The notes under the pieces are model-generated. The model saw nothing but the letters and a program-made list of their open reading frames with translations. It made no database searches and had not been told where the DNA came from. The position numbers and the translations under genes were made by a program. A DNA stretch of 64,000 nucleotides from Lysobacter silvisoli (GTDB lineage Bacteria; Pseudomonadota; Gammaproteobacteria; Xanthomonadales; Xanthomonadaceae): the NCBI RefSeq assembly GCF_003382365.1, contig NZ_QTSU01000004.1, positions 169,754 through 233,753 on the forward strand. The letters are read 5' to 3'. The stretch's first letter is position 1. Every line of letters starts with the position of its first letter. Below, one piece after another: positions 14,249 through 23,328 of the stretch.

Positions 14249-14719
14249 TTACAGCTGCGCGGCCAGATCGTCGAGCAGCGCCTTGTGGGCGTTGGCGTCG
14301 ATCTCGCGCTTGAGCAGCTTCTCGGCGCCGCTGACGGCCAGCGTGGACACCTGCTTGCGCAGGTCTTCGCGGGCACGGGTGGCGGCAGCGGCGATTTCGG
14401 CGTCGGCCAGCGCCTTTTGGCGGGTGGCTTCGACGACGGCGTCGGTCTTGGCCTGATCGACGATCTGATTGGCGCGCTGATGCGCCTGCTCGATGATCTC
14501 GTTGGCCTTGGCGCGCGCTTCGCGGAGTTCCGCGTCCACGCGTTCCTGCACCTGCACCAGGTCCTTCTGGCTGCGCTCGGCAGCGGCCAGACCTTCGGCA
14601 ATCTTGTGTTGACGTTCTTCGATCGCCTTGTTCAGGGGCGGCCAAATGAACTTCATCGTGAACCAGATCAGGATCACGAACGTGATCATCTGGCCGAAGA
14701 AGGTCATGTTGAGATTCAT
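14249..14719 (-). CDS. atpF: F1Fo ATP synthase b subunit
   Basis: The 156-residue peripheral stalk subunit with one N-terminal membrane helix ([20 protein letters not shown]) followed by a long charged, Ala/Glu/Arg-rich coiled coil. It is the dimerising stator arm of the Fo sector. Size and hydrophobicity pattern are standard. It is located between atpE and atpH. Confidence 0.96.
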   Translation of the reverse strand: MNLNMTFFGQMITFVILIWFTMKFIWPPLNKAIEERQHKIAEGLAAAERSQKDLVQVQERVDAELREARAKANEIIEQAHQRANQIVDQAKTDAVVEATRQKALADAEIAAAATRAREDLRKQVSTLAVSGAEKLLKREIDANAHKALLDDLAAQL

Positions 14720-14804
14720 GACAGCTCCGATAGGACGCTGCGGGCGGTAAAGCCCGGGAGAGCCGTCCGCGTCAACGGACGGCTCCGTGGATCGACTGCG
14801 CTAC

Positions 14805-15116
<312 letters not shown>

Positions 15117-15188
15117 CTACTGAAACGTTTGGGTTTGACTAACAGGTGAGGTGATGCGGAAAGGGTGAAGCTAAAACTGGAACGCGGG

Positions 15189-16028
<840 letters not shown>

Positions 16029-16400
16029 CTATCGATTCTTCAAAAGATGGGCCAGTACGAACGCCAGCGTCGCCGCGAGCACCCCGACCAGCATTGGCAG
16101 CGGGGGCAAACGCATCCCGGCCAGTCCCAGCCCGAGCACCGCGAACACCACCACCCATTTCACTACGACCCCGAGCAGCAACCGCCCCATGGCCATGCCG
16201 GCCGGCTGCACGCCGCCCCCCAGCGCCAACAGGGCCGCCAGGAAGCTGCCCGCGAAGACCGCGCCGCCGCCCACCGCCGCCGCAAGCGCGTAGCGCGCAC
16301 CGAGGGGGAGGAAGGCCAGCGCGGTCAGCGCCGTCGCGCCGCCTTGCCAAGCAATCGCGCGCGACGCCAGCCGGCGGCCCGTGGACAAAGGATCGTGCAC
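16029..16400 (-). CDS. atpI: ATP synthase assembly protein I
   Basis: A short, very hydrophobic protein with four membrane helices, located first in the operon as is usual for AtpI, which assists assembly of the c-ring. I prefer the GTG start at 16400 (VHDPLSTGRRLASRAI, 123 residues). The in-frame TTG at 16430 would leave a leader of only about 15 bases from the predicted transcription start. The longer form (133 residues) cannot be excluded. It abuts atpB with no gap. Confidence 0.8.
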   Translation of the reverse strand: MHDPLSTGRRLASRAIAWQGGATALTALAFLPLGARYALAAAVGGGAVFAGSFLAALLALGGGVQPAGMAMGRLLLGVVVKWVVVFAVLGLGLAGMRLPPLPMLVGVLAATLAFVLAHLLKNR

Positions 16401-16451
16401 GCGGAGCTCGTCGGTCTGGGGTAGGCGCAAAGCGCCCGGTAGAGCCGCAAA

Positions 16452-16480
16452 AGTATAGAACGCGCTCGCGATCCGGGCAA
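16452..16480 (-). promoter_or_regulatory. Promoter of the atp operon
   Basis: On the minus strand TTGCCC (16480-16475), a 17-base spacer and TATACT (16457-16452) form a good sigma-70 promoter. Transcription would begin near 16445, about 45 bases before the preferred atpI start. No other strong candidate is seen in the 300-base gap between atpI and the DUF2061 gene. Confidence 0.65.
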
Positions 16481-16676
16481 CCGCCGCCCGTCACGTCGGC
16501 GCCCGGCCGCGGGAGCCGGCGGCGGGGGCAGCGGGAGCGTCTTGCGTCCATGGCCCGCACTATGCCGGCTCGCCGTAGGTCATTGAATTACCTGGGAGGT
16601 TAAGTCGCCGGCATGAGATCGGAGCGACGCCTAGCAACGATAGATCGCGGCTATGACAAGCACAGCGCCTATCGAT

Positions 16677-16704
16677 TTGACTTACGTCGAGACAGGCGTA
16701 CAGT
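16677..16704 (+). promoter_or_regulatory. Sigma-70 promoter of the DUF2061 gene
   Basis: TTGACT (16677-16682), a 16-base spacer and TACAGT (16699-16704) form a good vegetative promoter. Its start site would fall inside the Fur-box-like palindrome that follows directly. Confidence 0.6.
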
Positions 16705-16722
16705 TGAGAACAATTCTCATTT
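16704..16722 (+). promoter_or_regulatory. Fur-box-like operator
   Basis: TTGAGAACAATTCTCATTT contains perfect 6-bp arms TGAGAA/TTCTCA around CAA and resembles the Fur boxes of gammaproteobacteria (AATGAGAATNATTCTCATT type). It begins at the end of the -10 element and covers the likely start site, the expected position for repression by iron-loaded Fur. Confidence 0.6.
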
Positions 16723-16735
16723 ACCGAGGTGCGCC

Positions 16736-16942
16736 GTGGCCAAAACCGTCAGCTTTGCCTGCGTGCATTTTTCCGTCGCTTTCCTGGTGGGGTACTTGAT
16801 GACCGGCAGCGTCTGGGTCGGCGGCGCCCTGGCCATGGTCGAGCCGGCCTGCAATACCGTGGCTTTCCATTTCCACGAGAAGATCTGGAAGCGGATCGAG
16901 AGCCGCCGCGCGCAGGCCACGACCGTAGCCGCGGCGACCTGA
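16736..16942 (+). CDS. DUF2061 small membrane protein
   Basis: A 68-residue protein with two membrane helices and the pattern of the DUF2061 family (KTVSFACVHFSVAFLVGY, GGALAMVEPACNTVAFHFHEKIW). The GTG start at 16736 has a GAGGT ribosome site 5 bases upstream; the longer frame from 16613 would run through the promoter and Fur box. Function unknown. The operator suggests iron-responsive expression. A 12-bp terminator lies about 100 bases downstream. Confidence 0.8.
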   Translation: MAKTVSFACVHFSVAFLVGYLMTGSVWVGGALAMVEPACNTVAFHFHEKIWKRIESRRAQATTVAAAT

Positions 16943-17038
16943 AATCCGCGCGGAACCTTTTCCGCCGGACCCGGTCTGTCCTTAGGAACGCCCGCCGCCA
17001 CTCTCTCCTCGTCAATGGCAAAGCAGCGGTGGGCTCCC

Positions 17039-17075
17039 CGAAGCCCCGGCCCCGTGCGCCGGGGCTTCGCCTTTT
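17039..17075 (+). terminator. Rho-independent terminator
   Basis: CGAAGCCCCGGC (17039-17050) pairs perfectly with GCCGGGGCTTCG (17058-17069) over a 7-base loop and is followed by CCTTTT. It terminates the DUF2061 transcript before the next gene. Confidence 0.75.
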
Positions 17076-17230
17076 GTGAGCCGCGTCACCGTTTGGCGAT
17101 CGCAGCCGTTTAATCGGACGATTCAAACGCGCGCTTTCACGATGGTTCCACCCTTGCTTGGGCATTAGTTGAGTACGCCGTGCACATCCGTTGTGCCGTG
17201 CCGCTCATCCCCCGCATTGGAGTGCGATTC

Positions 17231-18040
17231 GTGAATCCCAAAACCCTGCCCCTGACGCTCGCGCTGGCCGCGATCGGCGTCGCCTACGCTTTACCCGCGC
17301 AAGCCATCGAAGACGATCGTTTCACCCTGCGCCTGGGCGCGATGCAAGTGGACGCGCAGAGCGAACTGCGCGGCAGCACCCTGTTCGGCGGCCAGCCGTT
17401 CGAGTTCAGCGAAGACTTCGACTTCGGCGGCGACGAAGTGGTGCCGCGCCTGGAAGGCCAGTTCCGCTTCGGCGACCGCCACCGCTTCCTGTTCAACTAC
17501 TTCGGCTACGACAAGGACCGCCGCGCGACGCTGGGCCAGGACCTGTCCTACGACAACATCACCATTCCCGCCGGCAGCTTCGCCAAGGCCAAGGCCAAGT
17601 TCGAACTGGCCAGCGCGGTGTACGACTACGCGGTGGTGGAAACCGACACCGTGAGCCTGGGCCTGCAGTTGGGCATCGAGTACGCCAAGCTGGAGGGCAA
17701 GCTCTACGCCGAAGCCGGCGCCAACACCTACGAGTCGCGCTCCAGCGACGACGGCTACGCGCCGGTGGTGGGCGCACGATTGACCGTCGCGCCGAACGAG
17801 CATTGGCGTTTCGTCGCCCAGGGCCAGTATCTGGATGCCGGTTGGGGCAACTTCGACGACTACGAGGGCGACCTGAGCCGCGCCAACGCGCTGGTGGAGT
17901 ACCGCTTCACCGAGAATGTGGGCGTGTTCTTGGGCTACGACTGGTTCAAGCTCGACGTGGAGCGCAGCGGCAGCGATGGCGTGCTGGGCGTGGATCAGCG
18001 CTTCAAGGGGCCGATGGCGGGTGTGACGCTGGCGTTTTGA
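17231..18040 (+). CDS. Outer-membrane beta-barrel protein, function unknown
   Basis: A 269-residue protein with a signal peptide (hydrophobic stretch ending in PAQA at about residue 26). The mature part shows alternating aromatic/hydrophobic residues typical of an 8-10 stranded outer-membrane barrel, ending in the C-terminal Phe (GVTLAF) used for outer-membrane assembly. The GTG start at 17231 has GGAG 8 bases upstream and begins directly at the signal peptide; the extension to 17180 adds 17 residues that do not look like a leader. No specific porin or transporter motif is visible. It is monocistronic and followed by repeats. Confidence 0.75.
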   Translation: MNPKTLPLTLALAAIGVAYALPAQAIEDDRFTLRLGAMQVDAQSELRGSTLFGGQPFEFSEDFDFGGDEVVPRLEGQFRFGDRHRFLFNYFGYDKDRRATLGQDLSYDNITIPAGSFAKAKAKFELASAVYDYAVVETDTVSLGLQLGIEYAKLEGKLYAEAGANTYESRSSDDGYAPVVGARLTVAPNEHWRFVAQGQYLDAGWGNFDDYEGDLSRANALVEYRFTENVGVFLGYDWFKLDVERSGSDGVLGVDQRFKGPMAGVTLAF

Positions 18041-18046
18041 GGGCGG

Positions 18047-18150
18047 CCCTCACCCCAACCCCTCTCCCGTGAACGGGAGAGGGCCAAGAGCAGCAGCGAC
18101 GTTCTTGATTCCCTCTCCCGCTTGCGGGAGAGGGCTAGGGTGAGGGAGTG
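18047..18150. repeat. Dispersed palindromic repeat, inverted pair
   Basis: Two copies of the CCCTCTCCCG...CGGGAGAGGG palindrome face each other: CCCTCACCCCAACCCCTCTC onwards at 18047-18083 and its reverse orientation ending CTAGGGTGAGGG at 18111-18147. The outer CCCTCACC/GGTGAGGG ends also pair, so the whole block can fold as one large stem. The same composite is found at 26978-27080. Confidence 0.85.
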
Positions 18151-18189
18151 AGCGCGCAGCGCGAATGCCGTTGATCTGCGGCTGAGAGT

Positions 18190-18282
18190 TCGCGGTCGCA
18201 GCTTGCGCAGTTCCCACGGTGAGCGGACTCGGATTTCGTCCTAGTTTGGATTCGCGGTCGCGGCTTAGGCCGCTCCTACCCC
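18190..18282. repeat. REP-like palindromes
   Basis: A degenerate unit TTCGCGGTCGCAGCTTGCGC (18189-18208) and a good unit TTCGCGGTCGCGGCTTAGGC followed by CGCTCCTACC (18251-18280), in the same orientation. Together with 18047-18150 these repeats fill most of the 315-base gap between convergent genes; nothing else is seen there. Confidence 0.75.
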
Positions 18283-18308
18283 AGAGCAAAGCAAAGCGCA
18301 GGAACGCA

Positions 18309-18333
18309 GAAGCCGGCGCTTGGCGCCGGCTTC
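18309..18333 (-). terminator. Hairpin terminator downstream of lpdA
   Basis: GAAGCCGGCGC pairs perfectly with GCGCCGGCTTC (11 bp) over a 3-base loop, starting 23 bases past the lpdA stop. There is no real T run on the minus strand, so termination may be only partial. Confidence 0.55.
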
Positions 18334-18355
18334 CGTGGGTGCCACCGCGAAGCGA

Positions 18356-20161
18356 TCAGGCCTTCTTCTTCGGGATGTACAGATCCGTGATCGTGCCGTC
18401 GAAGACTTCGGCGGCCATGCCCACCGACTCGCTCAGGGTCGGATGCGGATGGATGGTGTGGCCGATGTCGGCGACCTCGCAGCCCATCTCGATCGCCAGC
18501 GCCACTTCGGTGATCAGGTCGCCCGCGTGCACGCCGACGATGCCGCCGCCGACGATGCGATGGGTGGCCTCGTCGAAGATCAGCTTGGTGAAGCCCTCGG
18601 TGCGGCCCAGGCCGATCGCGCGGCCGCTGGCGGCCCACGGGAACTTGCCTACGCCCACCTTCAGACCCTTGGCCTTGGCTTCGGTCTCGGTCACGCCGAC
18701 CCAGGCGATTTCCGGATCGGTGTAGGCCACCGACGGAATCACCCGCGCCACCCACTCCTTCTTCTCGCCCGCCGCCACTTCCGCGGCCAGCTTGCCTTCA
18801 TGGGTGGCCTTGTGCGCGAGCATCGGGTTACCGACCAAATCGCCGATGGCGAAGATGTGCGGCACGTTGGTGCGCATCTGCCGGTCGACCGGAATGAAAC
18901 CGCGATCGGTTACCTGCACGCCGGCCTGGTCGGCGCCGATCTTGCCGCCGTTGGGCGCGCGGCCCACGGCCACCAGCACGCGGTCGTACACGCCCGATGC
19001 CAATGCCGGCGTCTTGCCGGCCTCGGCGCTTTCGAACGAGACCTGGATGCCTTCCTTCAGCGCTTCGGTCGCCGCGGCCTTGGTCTTCAGATGCACGGCC
19101 ACGCCCTGCTTCTTCAGGCGGTCGGCCAGCGGCTTGACCAGATCCGGGTCCGCGCCCGGCATCAGCTGGTCCATGAACTCGACCACAGTGACGTCGCTGC
19201 CCAGCGCGCGGTATACGGTGGCCATTTCCAAGCCGATGATGCCGCCGCCGACGACCAGCAACTGCTTGGGCACGTCGGCCAGTTCGAGCGCGTCGGTGGA
19301 ATCCATGACGCGCTTGTCGTCCCAGGGGAAATTGCCGAGCTTCACCGCCTGCGAACCGGCGGCGATGATGCACTGCTCGAAGCGGATCAGCTGGGTGCCG
19401 GACTCGCCCTGCACTTCCAATTCGTTGGCCGACACGAAGCGGCCGGTGCCGGTGACGGTGCGCACCTTGCGCTGCTTGGCCATGCCCGCCAGGCCCTTGG
19501 TCAGCTGGCCGACGACCTTTTCCTTGTACTTGCGCAGCGCGTCCAGATCGATCGTGGGCTTGCCGAAGCTCACGCCGTAGTCGCTGGCGTGCTCGGCTTC
19601 GTCGATCACCGCGGCGGCGTGCAGCAATGCCTTGGACGGAATGCAGCCGACGTTGAGGCAGACGCCGCCAAGGCTGGCGTAGCGCTCCACCAGCACCGTA
19701 TCCAGGCCCAGGTCGGCGGCGCGGAACGCGGCGGTGTAGCCGCCGGGGCCGGAGCCGAGCACCAGCATGCGGCACTCCACATCGGCCTTGCGGCCGCTGG
19801 CGGACGCTGCCGTCGGCGCGGGCGTTGCGGTGGCAGGCGGCTTGGGCGCTTCGGCCGCAGCGGGCTTGGCGGCTGCGGCGGCGGGCTTGGGCGCTTCGGC
19901 GGGCGCAGCGGCTTCCGACGCGCCTTCCGATTCAAGAATCGCGATCACCGCGCCTTCGGCGACCTTGTCGCCGATCTTGACGCTGATCGACTTGACCACG
20001 CCGTCGGCCGAGGACGGCACTTCCATCGTCGCCTTGTCCGATTCCAGCGTGACCAGACCCTGGTCCTTCTTGACCGTGTCGCCTACCGCGACCAGCAACT
20101 CGATGACGGGTACGCCGTCGTAGTCGCCGATGTCCGGCACCTTGACTTCAATCGTTGCCAT
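18356..20161 (-). CDS. lpdA: Dihydrolipoyl dehydrogenase (E3) with N-terminal lipoyl domain
   Basis: A 601-residue flavoprotein that reoxidises dihydrolipoamide in the pyruvate (and possibly 2-oxoglutarate) dehydrogenase complex. Residues 1-80 form a lipoyl domain with the lipoylated Lys in the motif ESDKATMEVPS. An Ala/Pro-rich linker (about 95-140) follows. The flavin domain starts with VLGSGPGGYTAAFRAADLGL and carries the redox disulfide in GGVCLNVGCIPSK. The C-terminal dimer domain has the His-Pro pair (TIHPHPTLSE). The start at 20161 has GAGAGG just upstream; longer starts run into the previous gene, which it overlaps by 14 bases, suggesting coupled translation. Confidence 0.96.
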   Translation of the reverse strand: MATIEVKVPDIGDYDGVPVIELLVAVGDTVKKDQGLVTLESDKATMEVPSSADGVVKSISVKIGDKVAEGAVIAILESEGASEAAAPAEAPKPAAAAAKPAAAEAPKPPATATPAPTAASASGRKADVECRMLVLGSGPGGYTAAFRAADLGLDTVLVERYASLGGVCLNVGCIPSKALLHAAAVIDEAEHASDYGVSFGKPTIDLDALRKYKEKVVGQLTKGLAGMAKQRKVRTVTGTGRFVSANELEVQGESGTQLIRFEQCIIAAGSQAVKLGNFPWDDKRVMDSTDALELADVPKQLLVVGGGIIGLEMATVYRALGSDVTVVEFMDQLMPGADPDLVKPLADRLKKQGVAVHLKTKAAATEALKEGIQVSFESAEAGKTPALASGVYDRVLVAVGRAPNGGKIGADQAGVQVTDRGFIPVDRQMRTNVPHIFAIGDLVGNPMLAHKATHEGKLAAEVAAGEKKEWVARVIPSVAYTDPEIAWVGVTETEAKAKGLKVGVGKFPWAASGRAIGLGRTEGFTKLIFDEATHRIVGGGIVGVHAGDLITEVALAIEMGCEVADIGHTIHPHPTLSESVGMAAEVFDGTITDLYIPKKKA

Positions 20162-20840
20162 TGACCTCTCCCGCGCCGCCGGCAGCGTTGCCGGCCAGCC
20201 ATAGTTCCAGTTCCGCCAGCGAAGCGGCCAATTGATTCCAGCGTCGCGCACGCCGCTCATCGCCATCGTCGGTGGCTTCGATCAGCAAATCGTTCTGCCG
20301 CATCAGCAGTTCGCCGGCGCCGCAGTCCGGGCGCAGCCCGCTCACACGCAGGTCGCCGGCGACGAACAGCAGGGTGTCGGCGTCGTGGAAGCCCGCGGCG
20401 CGGTCGGCCGGCACCGACGCGGCCAGCGCGCGCTGCCAGTCGGCGACCAGGCGCCTGGCCAGCGCCGCCGGCATCGGCACCTCGTTCACGTCCGGCTCCT
20501 GGTCCACGCGCATGCGCAGCGCGCCACCGCTCCAGGAGGCCACGCGGTCCTCGGCCTCGGCATAACGCAGGCGCCAATCGCCCTCGCCTTCGCCGGGAAT
20601 CAGCACCAGGCCGCTCTCGGCGCTATAGCGCGGCAGCGTGGTCAGGCTCAGCGCCGCCGTGGCGCCGCCGGCGAACAAGCGCTCCACCGCCTGGCCGTGG
20701 TTCTCGGTGGCCGGCGGCCAACCGCGGCCGAGTTCGGGCTTGCACTCGTCCTCGGCGGCGTGTGCGAGCGGGGCTGCCAGTAGCAATGCGACCAATGCGA
20801 TCGCACAGGCAAAAGTTCTAGGCACAAGCATGTCGCTCAT
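20148..20840 (-). CDS. Exported protein of unknown function in the pyruvate dehydrogenase cluster
   Basis: A 230-residue protein with a signal peptide (CAIALVALLLAAPLAHA) and no family I recognise. The mature part is mostly polar and acidic with two Cys pairs possible (ECKPELG early, DCGAGELLMRQ late). The ATG at 20840 has GGAGG 11 bases upstream; a second ATG lies 9 bases in. Its stop overlaps the lpdA start by 14 bases, and the signal-peptidase-like gene ends 43 bases upstream, so all appear co-transcribed with E2. Why an exported protein sits here is unclear. Confidence 0.7.
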   Translation of the reverse strand: MSDMLVPRTFACAIALVALLLAAPLAHAAEDECKPELGRGWPPATENHGQAVERLFAGGATAALSLTTLPRYSAESGLVLIPGEGEGDWRLRYAEAEDRVASWSGGALRMRVDQEPDVNEVPMPAALARRLVADWQRALAASVPADRAAGFHDADTLLFVAGDLRVSGLRPDCGAGELLMRQNDLLIEATDDGDERRARRWNQLAASLAELELWLAGNAAGGAGEVNGND

Positions 20841-20883
20841 CGGCGCTGACGCCTCCAAAGTTCGTTGTCGGGTTGCATGCGGA

Positions 20884-21780
20884 TCATGGAGAGCCGCCAG
20901 GCTGACCGGAAGCTTTCGACGCATAAACCGGCGGCGCCAGCCCGCCAATGCGCTCCATCTGCAGCGGGCGTTCGCGAGAGGGCAGAAACGATAGCCAGAT
21001 CGCGTTGATCTTTCCCGTGAGCTGGTCACGCGAGTAGGGCCCTTGGTAACGGCTGTCGTCGCTATTGGGCCGGTTGTCGCCGAGGATGAAATAGCTATCC
21101 GCATCCAAGGTCAGGCTCAGCGGCGCGGCAGGATCTTGCTCCGGTGACTGGATCGCGTAGCGCTCGTTCAGCGCCATGCCATCGATCCGGACCTGGCCGC
21201 CACGGACCTCGATAGTTTCCCCGGGAAGGCCGATCAAGCGGCCCACCCAGGTTTGCTGCGGCGTTGAATGCGGTCTGTACGTAACCACATCGCCACGCGA
21301 TAGCTGGCGCAAGCTCTGCGGGCGCGTGTCCACCACGACGAAATCGCCGGGACTCAAGCTGGAAGACATGCTTCGCGACGGGATCCGGAAGATTTCGTAC
21401 CCTAGCAACTCGCCGCGATTGGGCGCCCACAGCATGCCCGGAGCGGCGCAGACCAGCCCGATCCATAGATAGTGGTACCAGCGGTTGTACCAGCGCGCGC
21501 TGTACGACTGCGGCCGTTTCCATGCCAGCCAAAAGGGATAGAAGGTGGCGACGAAGCCCAGCGCGAGTATGACGAGCATGATCGCGTAATAACCCGGCAC
21601 GATCTGGATGGCGCCGGACCACCCTCCCGCAACCAACACCAAAAACGTTCCCAGCAAAAAGGCGATGCCCAACCGCAGCCTGCCCACATAGGCGAACGCG
21701 ACAACCGGAGTGAGCACGCCGAACAGCAACGCCAGCCAGGGTCGGCGAGGCCTTTGGTATGCGGGCGCTGCGACGTTCAA
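20884..21780 (-). CDS. S26-family signal peptidase-like membrane protein lacking the catalytic lysine
   Basis: A 298-residue protein. Residues 1-115 hold four or five membrane helices, more than the two of LepB. Residues 125-280 match signal peptidase I: the Ser box FRIPSRSM with S137, the region VVTYRPHSTPQQTWVGRLIGLPGE-like box C/D, and box E GDNRPNSDDSR at 234-244. The general-base Lys that precedes Arg in the canonical box (KR..GLPGD) is replaced by Gly at residue 180. It may be inactive, use another base, or act as a specialised processing protein. It lies 12 bases after aceF on the same strand. Confidence 0.8.
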   Translation of the reverse strand: MNVAAPAYQRPRRPWLALLFGVLTPVVAFAYVGRLRLGIAFLLGTFLVLVAGGWSGAIQIVPGYYAIMLVILALGFVATFYPFWLAWKRPQSYSARWYNRWYHYLWIGLVCAAPGMLWAPNRGELLGYEIFRIPSRSMSSSLSPGDFVVVDTRPQSLRQLSRGDVVTYRPHSTPQQTWVGRLIGLPGETIEVRGGQVRIDGMALNERYAIQSPEQDPAAPLSLTLDADSYFILGDNRPNSDDSRYQGPYSRDQLTGKINAIWLSFLPSRERPLQMERIGGLAPPVYASKASGQPGGSP

Positions 21781-21792
21781 GGGCCGGCCCGT

Positions 21793-23190
21793 TTACAGCA
21801 GCACGCGCCGCATGTCGCCCAGCAACTGGCCGAGGTATGCGGTGAAGCGGGCGGCGGCGGCGCCGTCGATGACGCGGTGGTCGTAGGACAGCGACAACGG
21901 CAGGACCAGGCGCGGGGCGAACTGCTTGCCGACCCACACCGGCTTGGTCGCCGACTTGGACACGCCCAGGATCGCGACTTCCGGCGCGTTGACGATGGGC
22001 GTGAACGCGGTGCCGCCGATGCCGCCCAGCGAGCTGATCGAGAAGCAGCCGCCGCTCATGTCGGCCGGGCCGAGCTTGCCGTCGCGCGCCTTGGCGGCGA
22101 GCTCGCCGGTTTCCCTGGCGATCTGCAGCACGCCCTTCTTGTCGCAGTCGCGCACCACCGGCACGACCAGGCCGTTCGGGGTGTCGGCGGCGAAGCCGAT
22201 GTGGAAGTACTTCTTGAGGGTCAGGTTCTCGCCGCTGGCGTCGAGCGAGGCGTTGAAGGTCGGGAACTTCTGCAGGGCCGCGACCGAGGCCTTCATCAGG
22301 AAGGCGAGCATGGTCAGCTTGATCCCGGCCTTTTCGTTTTCCTTGTTCAGCGCCACACGCAGCGCTTCCAGGTCGGTGATGTCGGCATCGTCGTGCTGGG
22401 TGACGTGCGGGATCATCGCCCAGTTGCGCGCCAGGTTGGCGCCGGAGAGCTTCTGGATGCGGGTCAGCGGCTTGGTTTCGATCTCGCCGAACTTGGCGAA
22501 GTCGACCTTGGGCCAGGGCAGCAGGTTCAGTCCGCCGCCCAGCGCGGGCGCGCCTGCCGCGGCGGGCGCGCCGCCACCGCCCTGCATCACGCCCTTGACG
22601 AAGGACTGCACGTCTTCCTTGGAAATACGGCCGCCGCGCGCGCTGCCGCTGACGCGCGACAGGTCCACGCCGAGCTCGCGCGCGAACAGGCGCACCGCCG
22701 GGCTGGCGTAGGGCACCTTGTCGGGCATGAGCTCGTCGGCGGTAAACGCCACCGGCGGGGTACGCGGCGGCATCGCCTCGGGGTCGGTGCCGGCGTTGGC
22801 GCCGGCCAGCGCGGTCGGGGCGGCGGCCGGAGCAGCGGGTGCGGCCGGTGCAGGCGCGGCGGCAGGTGCCGGAGCGGGCGCCTCGGCCTTGGGCGCGGGC
22901 GCGGCCGGAGCGGCAGCCGCCGGAGCGGGCGCGGCGGCCGCGGCGCCGTCGGCGGGCTCGATCAGGGCCACCAGGCTGCCCTCGGCCAGCTGATCGCCGA
23001 TCTTGACCTTGAGCTCGCGCACTACGCCGGCGAACGGCGCCGGCACTTCCATCGTCGCCTTATCGGACTCCAGCGTGACCAGGCCCTGGTCCTGCTGCAC
23101 CGTGTCGCCGACGGCGACCAGCAGTTCGATGACGGGGACGCCGTCGTAGTCGCCGATGTCGGGGACGCGTGCTTCCTTCAGCTCAGCCAT
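21793..23190 (-). CDS. aceF: Dihydrolipoyllysine-residue acetyltransferase, pyruvate dehydrogenase E2
   Basis: A 465-residue core subunit transferring acetyl groups from lipoamide to CoA. It has one lipoyl domain (residues 1-80, lipoyl Lys in ESDKATMEVPA), a long Ala/Pro-rich linker with low complexity (about 88-145), a peripheral subunit-binding domain (PYASPAVRLFARELGVDLS) and a catalytic domain ending with the conserved SYDHRVIDGAAAARF box (His and Asp of the active site). The start at 23190 follows a GGAG; the longer form to 23247 overlaps non-coding DNA. The E1 gene aceE is not in this window. Confidence 0.95.
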   Translation of the reverse strand: MAELKEARVPDIGDYDGVPVIELLVAVGDTVQQDQGLVTLESDKATMEVPAPFAGVVRELKVKIGDQLAEGSLVALIEPADGAAAAAPAPAAAAPAAPAPKAEAPAPAPAAAPAPAAPAAPAAAPTALAGANAGTDPEAMPPRTPPVAFTADELMPDKVPYASPAVRLFARELGVDLSRVSGSARGGRISKEDVQSFVKGVMQGGGGAPAAAGAPALGGGLNLLPWPKVDFAKFGEIETKPLTRIQKLSGANLARNWAMIPHVTQHDDADITDLEALRVALNKENEKAGIKLTMLAFLMKASVAALQKFPTFNASLDASGENLTLKKYFHIGFAADTPNGLVVPVVRDCDKKGVLQIARETGELAAKARDGKLGPADMSGGCFSISSLGGIGGTAFTPIVNAPEVAILGVSKSATKPVWVGKQFAPRLVLPLSLSYDHRVIDGAAAARFTAYLGQLLGDMRRVLL

Positions 23191-23328
23191 GATCGTGGGG
23201 CTCCGCAAATGCGCGAAAACCCTATTGTGCGGGCTGGAGCCAGCCACGCCAACCGCACCTTCCAGCTAATGGCGACCCACGCCCGGGTACAGTGCCCGCA
23301 CGCTGGCGCGGCCCTGCGGCGGCCGCGC

